A DNA stretch of 39,059 bases from Cochliopodium minus (GCA_024220525.1 JAMYWO010000073.1:1-39059), one strand, 5' to 3'; positions 19,991-32,032 are shown, counted from the stretch's first letter. The notes: generated by a model not told the origin, from the letters alone. Numbers and translations: made by a program.

Positions 19991-20251
19991 GCGAATTCTT
20001 TTCAATTTATTTTTTTATAATAATTTTTCTTAACTTTTTCAAACCCACTATTTAAATTTTTCATCAAATAAAATAAAATAAAATAAAATAAGAGGAGTAT
20101 ATCAAGGTTTGATGGATTTGTAACAAGATGTTACAATTTGGAGGAATCATATATTTGTTTTTATGATTTATATCAATCATATTATCATTTTTTTGTGAAT
20201 ATAAAAATTTTGAAAATAGATGTTCACCTCAAAATCCAGTAAAATGAAAGA

Positions 20252-20259
20252 GAATATAC
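20252..20259. repeat. target-site duplication, left (GAATATAC)
   Basis: Eight bases immediately before the left inverted repeat, identical to 23835-23842. Eight-base duplications are the rule for P elements. Confidence 0.85.
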
Positions 20260-20279
20260 TACAGTGGTGAAATGCCGTT
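20260..20279 (+). repeat. left terminal inverted repeat of P-like element
   Basis: TACAGTGGTGAAATGCCGTT. It contains an ATG in the outward-to-inward direction that opens a 49-codon frame (MPFKFVSEKKK..., KKHKQDPIRKILNG) on the plus strand. Confidence 0.9.
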
Positions 20280-20515
20280 CAAATTTGTTAGTGAAAAAAA
20301 AAAAAATACAGAATTTTCAAAAAAGCATAAACAGGACCCAATTAGAAAAATTCTGAATGGTGCGTTTTGTTTATTATCTATTAAAGTATTTTTGAGCACA
20401 TTTCTTTTTAAAGAAAAATGATTGCATCTGAAAAAATTTTTATGAAAATTTTTGTAGTCAAAAAAAAAGAAAAAAATTGATTTTTAATCAAAATAAAAAT
20501 ACAAATAATTATTTT

Positions 20516-23441
20516 TTAAGACTTCTTATTGTTAACATTGGTACTTTGGTGTCCAGGCTTTCTCTTCAAGTCATGGTTTGTATCATCATCATGTGACATT
20601 TCAGATAAATCATTATCATTTGAGTTTTCTTCCGTAGATTGAAAGGAATCTTCGATAGGGATTAGTTCTACGAACTTGAGTTTCTTTCTTGTGCTTTTAT
20701 CAATTATACTCTGAACCACTTCCTCTACAAATTCTTCGTTGTGTTGATTTTCTTCTTCATTTTCATCAATTTCATCATTCTGTTCATTATTAAGATTATT
20801 AAGAGAATGTAAAGTTCCAGGAGGGAATAAAAGTGAATTTAGGTTTGTATTTGCTCTGCCATTGTATTCGTGGTACTTTCTCACAATTTAAATCAAAATA
20901 TTTTTTCTTTCACTCATAAGTAATCTTATTAATGCAGATGTAAATGGCCTTTTAAAGAACAAATTTGGATACATTTTCATAAATTTAATTGCTGTTTGAT
21001 CGTCCATTGTAGAAGGAATTTTCCAAAGATTACATGAACTTATTTCTAGAAGGTTGGAATTGTCTTTTCTGTTTTTGAATATCCTTTTCCAAAAATCCAG
21101 ATAAATCACTTAGTAGTACCCTTTCTCCATCAACAAGAACTCCTGATCCATCAAATACAATATTTCTAAGAAGTTTACAAATATGAGAAGCGTCTCTGAT
21201 GTGAACAACAACGTTTGGATTTATGATCGTATTACTTGTGAGCCATTTTTCGTAGGAAACAGGAATTTCATAACGTAATTTCTTCAATGAATTGAGAAGG
21301 GTGTTGTTTTGCATACTTCCATCAGTTGAAACAGAAGAAATGTGAATTTTTTCTTTTTTACAAGCTTTGTAACACTCATCAACCATGTCAGCTACCTTTT
21401 AAAATGAATAAGTATAATAAGATAGAAAGAGAAATTTTTACTTGAGATGCAGACGCCTTATTGGTATGATAGAATGCAATTGGGAAAGAAACTCCGGAAG
21501 TGTATGAAACCAACATGCAAACCATTACTTGTGTGGCTACCTTTTGATCCATCATAAACTTGTTTTTTTCTTCGAATTCTAGAAGATTATTGACGTCAAC
21601 ATTTTCAGTAAAACCAACTTGCAATAAAATAAATTAAATTAAAATTAAATAAATTTAAACTAGTACCTAATTTCAGTGACTCTGGCACAAAAATGACTCC
21701 ATCATTGATATTTATTTCATCAAAGTGCAATCCACAAATCTGATTTTCCAATTTCATTGTTTTACAAAAAAATTCGAAGTAATAACTCAAACCAACATTG
21801 TAAGATACTTTGGGAGTATAGAATTGAAGCGTTCTCCAACTAGGTAACATGTTGTTAAACGTATTTTTTTCTCTGGATCCCTTCTCTTGTTGAACTCCTC
21901 GATAACAGTTATAACTTTTCTCAGAAGAAGTAATTTTGAGAGCCAGGCAATATTTAATGATAGAAGGATGCCATCTGTTAACTCCATTGCTGTAATTCCT
22001 TAGTTGGTTCAACCACAACAATTTTTGGAACGAGCTAATATTTTTTGAATTATCTTTCAACTCTCTCAAAAGAGAAGACACTATTGATTCGGTTCCTTTT
22101 TCGTTCAATTTGAGAGAAAATGTTGGATCACATTCTTGGCTGAATTGATTTTCAAGTTCTTGTTTCTCTTTTAATAACTCATCTACTTGTTTCTTAAGAT
22201 CATTCAATTGTTTAGTTGGAGAAGTTGAAGAACTTGGGACATAGTTTGGATTCTTGGATTTTTTCCTATTTGAGAAATAAAAGTAAAAATATAAAATTCA
22301 TAAAATATAAATAAAATAAAAATAAAAATAAAAAATATTTATGAAATTTACGCTGTTGAAACCTCGTTCCTCATTTGTTTTAAAACATTCTCACACCCTA
22401 TACATCTTTCAGTTTTTGAATAGGATTCAAAATTACACAAACTAACAACAGGTTGGTCTCCAATAAATTTTGTTATTAGCTTCTTCAAAACTGCCTCAAA
22501 TCCAAAATGATGAAACTCAACAAAATGATTTGCAGGAGTGAACGTTTTAGTAGTAGATCCAAATCCTTCACACCTTTTGAATCCATTTTCCAACAAAAAT
22601 TCATTTCTATGATTAGAAATATGAATCAAAAATCGTAATGCTTTGTTATAATCTCTTGAAAATGATACTTGATAATCGTGAACTCTTTGTTCAAACAAAT
22701 TAGCTTTTTTTAAAGTTATAAAATTAAAAAAATAAAAATTTTAAAAAAGAAAAAATATTTTACTTGCTTCTTCACTTAAAACCCATCCCATAGAAAAGTT
22801 TTTAAGGTATTCAAAAACTTCTTTGTGTTCTCCTTCTTTTTGCACAAGGGAAAGCTTAATCCCTAATTCAATCATTTTCGAAACAAAAAGTTTTGATGTT
22901 CCTAACTTACTTATTAGGGCTACCAAGTTGCAAAGTGGGGCATACTTTTCAAATACTTCCTTTAAAACTTCCTCCTTGTTGCAATTATTTTCTTTGTTGT
23001 GGACGTGTTCGATATGATTATCCGAACAATCTTTATGAGAGCTATTATCGTTATTTTCAATTTTTTCATTTCTCTTTTCCCATTTTATAGCTTCATTATA
23101 AACAGAAGTACAACATTTTGCATTTGGGACATTCACTCTTTCTTTATATTGTACCCAAGTTGGAATTCCTTCTCTTCCTTTGAAATGATAATTGTAGAAA
23201 TGTTCTGTTTTGACACCTTCTGGGATCTTTATTTTAATTAATTTTTCTTGTTTAAATTTTTTTTTTATTTTACATCATATCTGGATTTAGTTCCACATGA
23301 CTTTGAATAATGAACCCAACAACACTTTTTATTGTTACAAGGACTAATATTCCCAAACTTTAATAGATTTGGAATTCTTTTGGAGAACAGTACTTTCTCC
23401 TCCAATTTTGTATTTGGATAACAAGTCGTTAGGTTGAAGAA
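20516..23441 (-). pseudogene. P-element/THAP9-like transposase, likely broken at the C-terminus
   Basis: Six exons splice in phase. Exon 1 is 23274-23441 (Cys/His-rich, CNNKKCCWVHYSKSC; frame open at its 5' end). Exon 2 is 22764-23226. Then come about 22350-22718, about 21667-22268, about 21439-21622 and 21030-21399. A leucine-zipper-like segment (LNDLKKQVDELLKEKQELEN) precedes the core WHPSIIKYCLALK, SWRTLQFYTPKVS, GLHFDEI (first catalytic Asp, near 21720), VSTDGS (second Asp, near 21322) and IRDASHICKLLRN, which align with THAP9 and Drosophila P transposase. After FLEKDIQ the coding frame shifts to another frame (NLLEISSCNLWKI, TSALIRLLMSERKN) with no visible intron. A TAA at 20888-20890 is followed in frame by 122 more codons with an acidic stretch. 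Hence frameshift plus stop, unless these are sequence errors. Exon 1 is not a canonical THAP finger. Confidence 0.82.
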
Positions 23442-23489
23442 TTATTCCATTGTACTTTAAAATGATGTTCTCATTGTTTAGTTGGGGAT

Positions 23490-23822
23490 TTAAGGAGAAA
23501 TCCTCTTAAAAAGAGTGCTGACAGTATCAACAATAAACAGATCCCTTATAATTAGAGTTTGGGAAACAGAGTCATTTTGGCAAGATTCGTCTATCTTCAA
23601 AAACAGAGAGAAAGAAGGAGAAATAGGGTGATATTGCTTGAAAACAAAAATATCTTCCTTTACTAGAAGGGAAAGATTGTACTTATTCGAAAGGAACATG
23701 TTGCTTTGTTTGCACTTGAACATGAAATAAAAGAAAGATTTCTTATTTTCTGAATGTAAGATGTAACTGTTTTGATTTATTTGCAATAACTTGATAGATT
23801 TAAATAAACATTTTAACGGCAT
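23490..23822 (-). CDS. 110-aa ORF starting inside the right inverted repeat
   Basis: The ATG (23820-23822) lies in the inverted repeat. The ORF reads MPLKCLFKSIKLLQINQN, then YFMFKCKQSNMFLSNKYNLS, VKEDIFVFKQYHPISPSFSL, and ends FKRISP. Composition is protein-like but I recognise no domain. It may be the 5' exon of the transposase or a separate element-encoded peptide. A splice into the zinc-finger exon at 23441 could not be found. Confidence 0.4.
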   Translation of the reverse strand: MPLKCLFKSIKLLQINQNSYILHSENKKSFFYFMFKCKQSNMFLSNKYNLSLLVKEDIFVFKQYHPISPSFSLFLKIDESCQNDSVSQTLIIRDLFIVDTVSTLFKRISP

Positions 23823-23834
23823 TTCACCACTGTA
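23815..23834 (-). repeat. right terminal inverted repeat of P-like element
   Basis: Reverse complement of 20260-20279 without a mismatch. Confidence 0.9.
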
Positions 23835-23842
23835 GAATATAC
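23835..23842. repeat. target-site duplication, right (GAATATAC)
   Basis: Identical to 20252-20259, directly after the right inverted repeat. Confidence 0.85.
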
Positions 23843-23902
23843 CATTCAAAATTAAAATCTTGAGAGATATAATGAATATTTCAATTGAAGGTATATAGAG
23901 AT

Positions 23903-23982
23903 GTTCAAAACTTTACAACAGTTCAAAATTTGTTAGTTATAAATTAGAATTCTCTCACAAAGTTGTAAATTTTGGACATGTC
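23903..23982 (-). repeat. dispersed inverted-repeat element, second copy
   Basis: The reverse complement starts GACATGTCCAAAATTTACAA and ends CTGTTGTAAAGTTTTGAAC, matching 4203-4276 with a few changes. It lies between the P-like element and the 3' end of the next RCC1 gene, in otherwise unassigned A/T-rich DNA (23843-24132). Confidence 0.6.
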
Positions 23983-24132
23983 TAGAAGGTATATATAATT
24001 TATTTAGCATTATTTTTATATCATTCTCTATTCCAATCTATCTATCCATAAATGAAAGATATATCTCGTTAATTTTACAATGGGATTAAAAAAAATCTTT
24101 TTTTTTAATTTCAAATAAAAATCCCAAAACTC

Positions 24133-25481
24133 TTAAAAAAGAGAAAGTTCAATGATAAAGTAAAGAAGATATTTTGGAAGTTTAGATGCAATTTTCTTTT
24201 GGAAATATTTTGAAACAAGAACAAATTCAAGAATTGATTTTTTTGTTTCATTCGAGAATAAAGAGTGAGTTTGAGGAGACCATTCAAGCACATCACCTGA
24301 TCCAATAAACATCAAAGAAGGATTGTTAAAAATCAACTCATGTGAATATTCAATTGAAGAAAAATATCCTCTTGCAAAAACTTTTCCATCATTGAAATGT
24401 ATGAAAGAAGAATTCAAAAAACAATGAACAGATTGAATGTTTTCATCTTTCATTATTGTTTGAGGTGACAAAGATTCATTTTGATCAATTTCTAAGCTTA
24501 ATTTATGGTTATCATTATATCCAAAACCAATAATTTCTCCATCTTTTTTCAAAATGAGGGTGTTATAAGATGTTCTAATCATGTTTATATTTTCTATTTT
24601 CATCAACAAAGTTGGTATTTCAATTTTTTCTTTATTGTTTTCTTCCAATCTCAATCTTTTGTTAAGACTATTTTATTTTAAAGTTTTAATTTAAAAAAGT
24701 TTTATTTGATAAAAGAGTTTTTTTTTTTACTTGTTTCCAAAAAAAAAAACTTCTCCATTTTTCTTGTGATAAATAGTATGTTCTCTTCCACAAATAATTT
24801 CTTCAATGTCAAGATCATTCAACAAAAAAGTGGGTGTATTTCTGTTGATTTCATCTCCCAATCCAAGTTGTCCGCTTTCATTATTACCAAAAACCAACAA
24901 ATCTCCATTTTCTTTGTAAATAATTGAATGATATCCTCCCAATCTTATCATTTTGATCGTTTTATCTTTCATCAACAAAATTGGAGTTGATTGTTTTTTT
25001 ATTTCTAAATTTCCAATTCCTAATTGTCCAAATTCATTGCTCCCAAACACCAATAATTCTCCATTTTCTTTGTAAATCATTGTATGACTTGATCCACATG
25101 AAATTAATTTGATTGTTGAATCATTCATCACCAATACTGGTTCATATTGATCTTCATAATTTCCTATTCCCAATTCTCCATCAAAATTGTATCCAAATGA
25201 AAATAAATCTCCATTTTTATAGAAGATCAAAGAAAAGCAATCTCCCAAACAAATTGATTTTATATTTTGATCCTTCTTCAATAAAATTGGTTTATCTGTT
25301 TCTACAATGCCTTTTCCAATTCCTAATTGACCGAAGCTATTATCTCCCATTCCAAATAAATCTCCATTATCTTTATTTATTTGAAGGAAAGTATAAAGGA
25401 AGAACAATAATAACAAATTCAGATTTTACAACAATAAAATAAAAGATGGAATGAAAAATATCCACTGCTTATTCTATTCAT
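24133..25481 (-). CDS. RCC1-repeat protein b', chimeric at the duplication junction
   Basis: Exon 1 is 25430-25481, exon 2 is 24731-25370 and exon 3 is 24133-24655 (523 nt), giving 404 residues. Exons 1-2 and the first part of exon 3 (to 24557) are identical to gene b. The rest of exon 3 differs at residues such as HKLSLEIDQNESLSPQTI and ends YLLYFIIELSLF. That 3' part is identical to the truncated exon at 32676-32942. The junction of the two 8.5-kb units therefore falls inside a coding exon and keeps it open, as expected from unequal crossing-over between paralogues. Confidence 0.88.
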
Positions 25482-25570
25482 TTTTTTTTTTCAGAATTGT
25501 TAAATGAAAATTAGACTTAATAAAAAGAGGATGTTAACCCATTGGTCCTTGATTCTTAATTCCCAAAAAA

Positions 25571-26154
25571 TCAAAAATGATCAACAAAAAGTTTCTTAAC
25601 CAATTCAACAATGTTGAACTCATTTCCAAATTTGAAAAGTTTCTTAGATTGTTCTGGATTAGTGTCAAATTGTGAAAGTCTCACAAAGTTGAGTCCTTCG
25701 ATTAACTAGTGAATCCATCCATTGTAGACTGTACAATTTATAATGCATTTCGGTGGAAGGACCAATAGTGTAAAGAGAATTTGGTTTTGAAGTACATTAA
25801 CTCTCCAATTTAGACAATCTTGGTCTAGAGTAGTTTTCCAAAAATTTTTTTTTGTAATTAATCCACACCTCTTTTAGGAATAGTCTTCGTGACCACTTCA
25901 GTGAGAACTAAGTTAATTTTAATTTTGTTTGAGAGAAGTTTTTTATTAAAAAAATCCACTGAGAAAATCTCAGGTTTGTTAATTTGGTGACTCCTTCCGA
26001 TTTGAATGTAAAGGGCATTAGTTTCCGGACTGTTTATGTAACCCAAAGATTGTACTTTGAAAAGTTTCTTCTCTTTGACTAAGTTAAAATGAAATAAAAT
26101 TTGTTCCTCCTTTAAAGAAGGGCTGAAATTAAAAAAATTTCCAAACATCATCAT
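25571..26154 (-). pseudogene. decayed gene, duplicate of 17028-17611
   Basis: Same sequence with the same in-frame TAG. See the first copy. Confidence 0.4.
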
Positions 26155-26254
26155 ACAAATTGGTATATCAAATCAAAAATGGAAAGAAGATTTATTAAAA
26201 TATTTTCTTAGAAATACTTCCTTTTTATAAATGCCAATTTATAATCACCATATC

Positions 26255-26797
26255 CTGTGAAACTGATTATAGATTTATATTTATATCTTGATAAAGAGGC
26301 ACAGAAAAAATATTGGGGTACCATTAAAGAAATGAAAGTTGAATGATAAAGAAAAGAAGATATTTTGGAAGTTTAGATGCAATTTTCTTTTGGAAATGTT
26401 TTGAAACAAGAACAAATTCAAGAATAGATTTTTTTGTTTGATTAGAGAAAAAAGAGTGAGTTTGAGGAGACCATCCAAACACATCACCTGATCCAATAAA
26501 CATCAAAGAAGGATTGTTAAAAATCAACTCATGTGAACATTTTTTTGAAGAAAAGTATCCTCTTGCAAAAACTTTTCCATCATTGAAATGTATGAAAGAA
26601 GAATTCATAAAACAATGAACAGATTGAATATTTTCATCTTTCATTATTGACTGAGAAGGTAATATTGCAAATTCTGAAATTTCCATACTTAATTTATGGT
26701 TATAATTGGATCCAAAACCAATAATTTCTCCATCTTTTTTCAAAATAAGGGCGTGTTTATATTGAGTTCTAATCATATTTATATTTTCCATTTTCAT
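26255..26797 (-). pseudogene. RCC1 3'-exon fragment, duplicate of 17712-18254
   Basis: Identical to the first copy, including the missing 5' part and the absent splice acceptor. Confidence 0.7.
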
Positions 26798-26828
26798 TTT
26801 TTTTTTATTAATTTTAATTTAAATTTAT

Positions 26829-28174
26829 TCAAAGAGAAAGTTGAATAACAGAGTAAAGAAGATATTTTGGAAGTTTAGATGCAATTTTCTTTTGGAAATG
26901 TTTTGAAACAAGAACAAATTCAAGAATTGATTTTTTAGTTTCATTTGAGAAAAAAGAGTGAGTTGGAGGAGACCATTCAAGCACATCACCTGATCCAATA
27001 AACATCAAAGAAGGATTGTTAAAAACCAACTCATGTGAAAATTTTTTTGAAGAAAAATATCCTCTTGCAAAAACTTTTCCATCATTAAAATGAATGAAAG
27101 AAGAATTCATAAAACAATGAACAGATTGAATGTTTTCATCTTTCATTATTGAATGAGAAGCTAATATTGCAAATTCTGAAATTTCTATGCTTAATTTTTG
27201 GTTATAATTTGATCCAAAACCAATAATTTCTCCATCTTTTTTTAAAATAAGCGTGTGTTTATTATGAGTTTTAATCATATTTATATTTTCTATTTTTATC
27301 AACAAAGTTGGTATTTTTATTTTTTCATCTTTTTCTTCCAATCCCAAACTTTTGTTTTTGCGAATTTAAATAATTGTCAAATCAAATAAGTTTAAAAAAG
27401 AACAAAAAAAATATTTTTTTACTTGTTTCCAAAAAAAAAAACTTCTCCGTTTTTCTTTTGATAAATTGTGTGATCATATCCACAAACAATATCTTCAATA
27501 TCAAGATCATTCAACAAAAAAGTGGGTGTATTTCTGTTGATTTCATCTCCCAATCCAAGTTGTCCTTTTTCATTACGACCAAAAACCAACAAATCTCCAT
27601 TTTCTTTGTAAAAAATTGAATGATAATCTCCCAATCTGATCATTTTGATCGTTTTATCTTTCATCAACAAAATTGGTGTTGATTGTTTTTCTATTTCTGA
27701 TTTTCCAATTCCTAATTCTCCATATTCATTTCTCCCAAACACCAATAATTCTCCATTTTCTTTGTAAATCATTGTATGACTTGATCCACATGAAATTAAT
27801 TTGATTGTTGAATCATTCATCACCAATACTGGTTCAAATTGATCTTCATAATTTCCTATTCCCAATTCTCCATCAAAATTGTATCCAAATGAAAATAAAT
27901 CTCCGTTTTTATAGAAGATCAAAGAAAAGCCATTTCCCAAACAAATTGATTTTATATTTTGATCCTTCTTCAATAAAATTGGTTTATCTGTTTCTTCTAT
28001 TTCTCTTCCAATTCCTAATTGACCAAATCTATTATCTCCCATTCCAAATAAATCTCCATTATCTTTATTTATTTGAGGGAAAGTATAAAAGGAAGAACAA
28101 TAATAACAAATTTAGATTTTACAACAATAAAATAAAAGATGGAATGAATGATATCCACTGCTGATTCTATTCAT
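26829..28174 (-). CDS. RCC1-repeat protein c', duplicate of gene c
   Basis: Exon 1 is 28123-28174, exon 2 is 27423-28062 and exon 3 is 26829-27348. The 403-aa translation is identical to that of gene c. Confidence 0.87.
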
Positions 28175-28365
28175 TTTTTTTTATTATAATCCTCAACCCA
28201 TTTTAAATTCAAAAGATGCAAAGAAAATTTTTATCTGAATCAAATATATGCTCCAAATATGTGAATATAATGCTATACTCAAATTCCTACAACTCATTTT
28301 TAAAAATTAAAAAGAATTTGAAAACATAAATTTTGATAAAGTTGATCAAATTTTTTTAATGAGGA

Positions 28366-28533
28366 TTTATAATTGTCCCTCCAGTTGTTGCAGATGGATC
28401 TTGTGGTTTTAGAAGTCTTCTCTTCATATTCTTCAATCTCTTCGCTTCATATTTTCATTGAGAACTCACTTCTGATTCTTTAATTAAGAATGATATATTA
28501 GGATCTCTCAAGTGCCTTCTCAAGATATCCATT
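28366..28533 (+). pseudogene. OTU-like remnant, second copy
   Basis: Same DGSCGFRSL block and same following stop as at 19823-19990. Confidence 0.4.
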
Positions 28534-29058
28534 GCGAATTCTTTTCAATTTATTTTTTTATAATAATTTTTCTTAACTTTTTCAAACCCACTATTTAAAT
28601 TTTTCATCAAATAAAATAAAATAAAATAAAATAAGAGGAGTATATCAAGGTTTGATGGATTTGTAACAAGATGTTACAATTTGGAGGAATCATATATTTG
28701 TTTTTATGATTTATATCAATCATATTATCATTTTTTTGTGAATATAAAAATTTTGAAAATAGATGTTCACCTCAAAATCCAGTAAAATGAAAGAGAATAT
28801 ACTACAGTGGTGAAATGCCGTTCAAATTTGTTAGTGAAAAAAAAAAAAATACAGAATTTTCAAAAAAGCATAAACAGGACCCAATTAGAAAAATTCTGAA
28901 TGGTGCGTTTTGTTTATTATCTATTAAAGTATTTTTGAGCACATTTCTTTTTAAAGAAAAATGATTGCATCTGAAAAAATTTTTATGAAAATTTTTGTAG
29001 TCAAAAAAAAAGAAAAAAATTGATTTTTAATCAAAATAAAAATACAAATAATTATTTT

Positions 29059-31984
29059 TTAAGACTTCTTATTGTTAACATTGGTACTTTGGTGTCCAGG
29101 CTTTCTCTTCAAGTCATGGTTTGTATCATCATCATGTGACATTTCAGATAAATCATTATCATTTGAGTTTTCTTCCGTAGATTGAAAGGAATCTTCGATA
29201 GGGATTAGTTCTACGAACTTGAGTTTCTTTCTTGTGCTTTTATCAATTATACTCTGAACCACTTCCTCTACAAATTCTTCGTTGTGTTGATTTTCTTCTT
29301 CATTTTCATCAATTTCATCATTCTGTTCATTATTAAGATTATTAAGAGAATGTAAAGTTCCAGGAGGGAATAAAAGTGAATTTAGGTTTGTATTTGCTCT
29401 GCCATTGTATTCGTGGTACTTTCTCACAATTTAAATCAAAATATTTTTTCTTTCACTCATAAGTAATCTTATTAATGCAGATGTAAATGGCCTTTTAAAG
29501 AACAAATTTGGATACATTTTCATAAATTTAATTGCTGTTTGATCGTCCATTGTAGAAGGAATTTTCCAAAGATTACATGAACTTATTTCTAGAAGGTTGG
29601 AATTGTCTTTTCTGTTTTTGAATATCCTTTTCCAAAAATCCAGATAAATCACTTAGTAGTACCCTTTCTCCATCAACAAGAACTCCTGATCCATCAAATA
29701 CAATATTTCTAAGAAGTTTACAAATATGAGAAGCGTCTCTGATGTGAACAACAACGTTTGGATTTATGATCGTATTACTTGTGAGCCATTTTTCGTAGGA
29801 AACAGGAATTTCATAACGTAATTTCTTCAATGAATTGAGAAGGGTGTTGTTTTGCATACTTCCATCAGTTGAAACAGAAGAAATGTGAATTTTTTCTTTT
29901 TTACAAGCTTTGTAACACTCATCAACCATGTCAGCTACCTTTTAAAATGAATAAGTATAATAAGATAGAAAGAGAAATTTTTACTTGAGATGCAGACGCC
30001 TTATTGGTATGATAGAATGCAATTGGGAAAGAAACTCCGGAAGTGTATGAAACCAACATGCAAACCATTACTTGTGTGGCTACCTTTTGATCCATCATAA
30101 ACTTGTTTTTTTCTTCGAATTCTAGAAGATTATTGACGTCAACATTTTCAGTAAAACCAACTTGCAATAAAATAAATTAAATTAAAATTAAATAAATTTA
30201 AACTAGTACCTAATTTCAGTGACTCTGGCACAAAAATGACTCCATCATTGATATTTATTTCATCAAAGTGCAATCCACAAATCTGATTTTCCAATTTCAT
30301 TGTTTTACAAAAAAATTCGAAGTAATAACTCAAACCAACATTGTAAGATACTTTGGGAGTATAGAATTGAAGCGTTCTCCAACTAGGTAACATGTTGTTA
30401 AACGTATTTTTTTCTCTGGATCCCTTCTCTTGTTGAACTCCTCGATAACAGTTATAACTTTTCTCAGAAGAAGTAATTTTGAGAGCCAGGCAATATTTAA
30501 TGATAGAAGGATGCCATCTGTTAACTCCATTGCTGTAATTCCTTAGTTGGTTCAACCACAACAATTTTTGGAACGAGCTAATATTTTTTGAATTATCTTT
30601 CAACTCTCTCAAAAGAGAAGACACTATTGATTCGGTTCCTTTTTCGTTCAATTTGAGAGAAAATGTTGGATCACATTCTTGGCTGAATTGATTTTCAAGT
30701 TCTTGTTTCTCTTTTAATAACTCATCTACTTGTTTCTTAAGATCATTCAATTGTTTAGTTGGAGAAGTTGAAGAACTTGGGACATAGTTTGGATTCTTGG
30801 ATTTTTTCCTATTTGAGAAATAAAAGTAAAAATATAAAATTCATAAAATATAAATAAAATAAAAATAAAAATAAAAAATATTTATGAAATTTACGCTGTT
30901 GAAACCTCGTTCCTCATTTGTTTTAAAACATTCTCACACCCTATACATCTTTCAGTTTTTGAATAGGATTCAAAATTACACAAACTAACAACAGGTTGGT
31001 CTCCAATAAATTTTGTTATTAGCTTCTTCAAAACTGCCTCAAATCCAAAATGATGAAACTCAACAAAATGATTTGCAGGAGTGAACGTTTTAGTAGTAGA
31101 TCCAAATCCTTCACACCTTTTGAATCCATTTTCCAACAAAAATTCATTTCTATGATTAGAAATATGAATCAAAAATCGTAATGCTTTGTTATAATCTCTT
31201 GAAAATGATACTTGATAATCGTGAACTCTTTGTTCAAACAAATTAGCTTTTTTTAAAGTTATAAAATTAAAAAAATAAAAATTTTAAAAAAGAAAAAATA
31301 TTTTACTTGCTTCTTCACTTAAAACCCATCCCATAGAAAAGTTTTTAAGGTATTCAAAAACTTCTTTGTGTTCTCCTTCTTTTTGCACAAGGGAAAGCTT
31401 AATCCCTAATTCAATCATTTTCGAAACAAAAAGTTTTGATGTTCCTAACTTACTTATTAGGGCTACCAAGTTGCAAAGTGGGGCATACTTTTCAAATACT
31501 TCCTTTAAAACTTCCTCCTTGTTGCAATTATTTTCTTTGTTGTGGACGTGTTCGATATGATTATCCGAACAATCTTTATGAGAGCTATTATCGTTATTTT
31601 CAATTTTTTCATTTCTCTTTTCCCATTTTATAGCTTCATTATAAACAGAAGTACAACATTTTGCATTTGGGACATTCACTCTTTCTTTATATTGTACCCA
31701 AGTTGGAATTCCTTCTCTTCCTTTGAAATGATAATTGTAGAAATGTTCTGTTTTGACACCTTCTGGGATCTTTATTTTAATTAATTTTTCTTGTTTAAAT
31801 TTTTTTTTTATTTTACATCATATCTGGATTTAGTTCCACATGACTTTGAATAATGAACCCAACAACACTTTTTATTGTTACAAGGACTAATATTCCCAAA
31901 CTTTAATAGATTTGGAATTCTTTTGGAGAACAGTACTTTCTCCTCCAATTTTGTATTTGGATAACAAGTCGTTAGGTTGAAGAA
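29059..31984 (-). pseudogene. P-like transposase, second copy
   Basis: Same exons, same frame change near the C-terminal third (about 29610-29650) and same TAA at 29431-29433 as in the first copy. The defects therefore existed before the duplication, or both copies derive from one assembled sequence. Confidence 0.82.
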
Positions 31985-32032
31985 TTATTCCATTGTACTT
32001 TAAAATGATGTTCTCATTGTTTAGTTGGGGAT

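Larger units (their letters stand above)
19632..20259. other. region upstream of RCC1 c up to the transposon
   Basis: About 630 bp. It contains the OTU-like remnant at 19823-19990, a short AAAATAAAAT run near 20066-20090, and presumably the RCC1 c promoter. Nothing else is recognised. Confidence 0.4.
20260..23834 (-). mobile_element. P-element/THAP9-like DNA transposon, 3,575 bp
   Basis: The terminal inverted repeats TACAGTGGTGAAATGCCGTT at 20260-20279 and 23815-23834 are perfect over 20 bp. They are flanked by the 8-bp direct repeat GAATATAC. The interior encodes a multi-exon P-type transposase on the minus strand and short ORFs reading inward from ATGs within both inverted repeats. The ends and insertion site are intact. 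The transposase frame seems to be broken (see the coding entry), so the copy may need a helper. The element is part of the 8.5-kb duplication, so its insertion predates that event. Confidence 0.92.
16014..24399. repeat. tandem duplication, copy 1 (8,386 bp compared)
   Basis: Identical to 24557-32942 at an offset of 8,543 in every stretch I compared, including introns and intergenic DNA. The first mismatch to the left is at 16013 (A, against G at 24556). It contains the 5' part of RCC1 b, a decayed gene, an RCC1 exon fragment, RCC1 c, an OTU-like remnant and the whole P-like element. Confidence 0.92.
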
